Source: Ilex aquifolium (Eukaryota > Streptophyta > Magnoliopsida > Aquifoliales > Aquifoliaceae). Taken from it: 64,000 bases of DNA. The position numbers and the translations under genes are program-made. The DNA is taken from NCBI GenBank assembly GCA_951799425.1, contig OX637406.1:26096390-26160389 (forward strand), given 5' to 3'. Positions 61,070 through 64,000 of the stretch are shown here, piece by piece (position 1 is the stretch's first letter; each line of letters starts with the position of its first letter). A model generated the notes under the pieces. It saw only the letters and a list, made by a program, of their open reading frames with translations. It ran no database searches and was not told the origin of the DNA.

Positions 61070-63994
61070 CTACTTGAATAGATATGTCTCAATAAGGTCC
61101 GGATCCACCAACTCCTCTTCCACTGTTTGAATTTCAAAACCCTCGAAGAATGGTTTCTGCCTTTGGCCATTGACCTTAAATGTTTTACCATCTTCGGGGT
61201 TTTCTATGTCCACGACTCCGTTCGAGTAGGGCACCTTGACAATATAGGGGTCATCTCATTGCGATCGGAGTTTTCCTTGAAAAATGGAGAGGCGAGAATT
61301 ATACAATAGCACTTTTTGGTCGGGCTCAAATGTATTTATTAAGATGGATTTATCATGGAAAATCTTTGCCATTTCTTTGTGAATTTTAGAGCTCTCGTAT
61401 GCATCTCTACGAATTTCCTCCAATTCATTCAACTCCAACTTCCTATGTTCCCCAACTATTCTCAAATTGAAATTCAAGATTTTTATGGCCCAATATGCCT
61501 TGTGTTCCATCTCTACTGGCAAGTGACAAGTCTTACCATAGACTAGCCGATAGGGAGAAATACCAAGGATGGTCTTATAGGCAGTGCAGTAAGCCCACAA
61601 GACATCGGTCAATCTGAGTGACCAATCATTTCGATCTGGATTAACCATTTTCTCTAGTATGTTATTTATCTCTCTATTGGCCAACTCAACTTGGCCATTA
61701 GTCTGTGGGTGATAAGCGGTGGACACCTTGTGTGTTACGCTATATTTATGCATCAAATAAGCAAATGGTCTATTACAAAAATGTGAACCACCATCACTTA
61801 TCATTGCACGAGGTATCCCAAACCTAGAAAAAATATTTTCTTTTAAAAACTTGACCATGACTCGATGGTCATTGTTCTTGGTTGGGATTGCCTCTATCCA
61901 CTTGGACACGTAGTCCACAACCAATAGGATATAAAGGTAGCCAACAGACATAGGGAATGGACCCATGAAGTCGATGCCCTAACAATCGAAGATTTCAATG
62001 ACTAGTACGGGGGAGAGGGACATCATGTTTCTACGGGTCACACTTCCTAACCCTTGACACCTATCACATTCTTTGAAAAAAAGAGACACAATATTTAATC
62101 AATAAAGGCCAATAAAAATAGCTTAGTAAAATCTTAGCTGAAGTTTTCTTGGAAGAGAAGTGTCCACCACACGTGTCAGAATGGCAGAAGGAAAGGATAT
62201 CACGTTGTTCATTTTCCGGTACACACCTCCTTATGACTTGATCAGGGCAATATTTGAATAGGTACGGGTTGTCGAAGTATAAGTATTTCACATTCGCCAT
62301 GAATCTTCTCTTATCTTCCGGGCTCCAATGTGGGGGTATTTGTCATATGGCAAGAAAATTGCAAATGTCAACATACCACGGACAAACTGAATGGATAGAA
62401 AATAGATGCTCATCACGGAAAAAAAATAGGGATTGGGATGTGCTCTTCGGCAACTTGGACAATAAGCCATGACAAATGGTCCGCCACCACATTCTCGACT
62501 CTTTTTTTGTCCTTGATAATTAGGTTGAATTCATGAGTTTCGGTTTAGCGTCCTGCTTAGACAACAAATACTTCAAAGCAGAGTGATTAGTGTAGACTAT
62601 AATAGGTGAACCAATGATGTATGACCTAAATTTATCAAATGCAAACACTACAGCTAGCAACTCTTTTTCAGTGGTAGTGTAATTCATTTTTGCTTCATTT
62701 AGAGTTTTGTTAGCATAGTATAGTACATATGGCCTTTTGTCTTCCCTTTGACCTTGCATTGTGCCGACTGCGTAATTACTCGCGTCGCACATGAGCTTAA
62801 ATGGTAGTTCTCACTTGGGTGGTCGCATGATTGGAGGTAAAGTGAGCATGCTTTTAAGTTTTTTGAAAGATGCCTCACAACCATCCGACCACACGAAGGG
62901 GACATCCTTTGCTAGCAAATTGGTCAAAGGTCTTGCCAATGCACTAAAATCCTTAATGAAACAACCATAAAAACCTGCAGTAGGTAGGTTGGAAATTGCT
63001 TCCACTTTGGATTTGTCCACTTCAATTCCCTTTGCGGACACAATGTGTCCAAGCACAATCCCTTGTGTTACCATGAAGTGGCACTTCTCCCAATTAAGCA
63101 CAAAATTCTTCTCTTCACATCTCTCTAAAACTCTCTCCAAATTTTCTAAACATCCTTCAAATGAGTCCCCAAACACTGAAAAATCATCCATGAAGACCTC
63201 CATAATCTTTTCCACCCCATCAGACATTTTTGAAAAGTTCCCAGGACATTGCACAAACCAAATGACATTCAACAATAGGCATAAGTACCAAAGGGGCACG
63301 TGAATGTGGTCTTCTCTTAATCCTCCAAGGCGATCTCTATCTGATTATAACCAGAATAGCCATCTAAGACGCAATAGAAGAGATGCCCGACTACCTCTCT
63401 CCATCACTTGATCGAGGAATGGCAAGGAAAAGTGATCCTTTCTAGTTCATGAGTTGAGCTTTTGATAATCGATGCAAACTCTCCAACCGGTGACCACCCT
63501 TGTCGAAATCAACTCATTCTCCTCATTTGCCACATCGTGACTCCTGACTTCTTTGGTACCACTTGCATGGGGCTAACCCATTTACTATCAGCAATTGCAA
63601 AAATAATGCTCACGTCAAGTAGCTTGAGGACTTAATCTCTCACCACATCATTTATGCTGGTATTTAGCCTTCGTTGTGGTTGTCAGGATGGCTTGGAGTC
63701 TTCTTCTAGATAAATTTTGTGAGTGCAAATGAAAGGGCTAATTCCCTTGACGTCGGCTATGGTCCAACCGATGGCTCCTTTATGCTTCCTCAAGACTCGC
63801 AACAACTCATCTTCTTGTCTTGGCTCCAAAGAAGAGCTTATCACCACTGGAAATTCCTTGTGCTCACTCAAAAATGCATATTTGAGTGTAGATGGCAACG
63901 ACTTCAACTCCAAAGTGGGTGTTTGCACCGTTGATGGGAAAATCTTCTTTTCTTGTGGTGGAAGTTTTTCAAATGTTGGGGTCCAATTCTCCAC
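61070..63994 (-). pseudogene. Athila pol: reverse transcriptase, RNase H, integrase (fossil)
   Basis: Reading leftward, the start of RT at about 63994-63680 has KGAIGWTIADVKGISP. The RT core lies at about 63330-62800 (MEVFMDDFSVFGDSF), RNase H at about 62790-62520, and the integrase zinc-binding part at about 62300-62060. The integrase core at about 61966-61300 has [36 protein letters not shown] and [16 protein letters not shown]. The C-terminal tail reaches about 61070. These are classic Athila sequences. It is broken in several places. Confidence 0.9.
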
Positions 63995-64000
63995 CCCTTG

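Larger units (their letters stand above)
55463..64000 (-). mobile_element. Ty3/gypsy Athila-type element, 3' part (broken)
   Basis: Minus strand, entering from the right edge: RT, RNase H and integrase (63994 to about 61070), a long non-coding stretch, an extra ORF region (58631-57280), a polypurine tract at 56966-56973 and the 3' LTR 55463-56965. The integrase and RT phrases and the extra ORF region 3' of pol are typical of Athila. The 5' LTR, gag and most of the protease lie beyond the window. Coding has several breaks. Confidence 0.88.

Overview
The window is repeat-rich nuclear DNA from a flowering plant, probably a eudicot (that last step is inference). The evidence is the set of plant-typical elements: Ty3 chromoviruses of the Tekay/Del type with 2.4-3 kb LTRs and initiator-Met primer sites, a Tat-type Ty3 element, an Athila-type Ty3 element, two Ty1/copia elements, and CACTA DNA transposons with CACTACAAGAAAA ends. 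I found no convincing host gene, rRNA, tRNA or CRISPR in 64 kb. Nearly every long open frame is retroelement coding or a by-product of repeats inside LTRs.

Layout. 1-6808: the 3' part of a Tekay-like element (+), with gag-pol, polypurine tract and a 2.6 kb LTR. 6809-7897: a truncated reverse LTR. 7930-9218 and 21604-23285: one old Tat element split by a second Tekay-like element (9219-21603, CCACT target duplication). The 3' LTR of that second element is itself split by a reverse solo LTR (17574-20151). About 23290-24627 plus 33695-34028: another LTR, split by a complete but internally broken Tekay-like element on the minus strand (24628-33694, CTTAC target duplication, two 3050-bp LTRs almost identical). 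34029-36730: poorly identified remnants. 36730-45550: a minus-strand copia element, interrupted by a reverse solo LTR (36950-39507) and by an old CACTA fragment (41392-45253), which holds a further solo LTR (41492-44580, GAGTC). 46828-50814: a solo LTR (AGGGG) carrying a 1544-bp CACTA element (TAT). 51317-55227: a second minus-strand copia. 55463-64000: an Athila element (minus) with 3' LTR, an extra ORF region and pol running off the window edge.

The order of insertion can be read from the nesting: Tat, then the 9.2-21.6 kb element, then its inner solo LTR; the copia, then CACTA and solo LTRs. The 24.6-33.7 kb element is the youngest datable event; about five differences between its LTRs suggest roughly 0.1 million years at usual plant rates.

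Most interesting signal: one LTR family carries arrays of perfect palindromes with an invariant CCGG core. Some copies use CTTCCGGAAG and others CTACCGGTAG, around the same 13-bp spacer, so the arms have changed on both sides and stayed self-complementary. Arrays of the second type, with the same flank, also occur in the unrelated Athila element. By the position of the TATA box the LTR arrays would be transcribed in the 5' leader. A conserved leader block, peptide-like in four distinct copies and followed by a splice-donor-like AGAGGTAGG, is the second signal.
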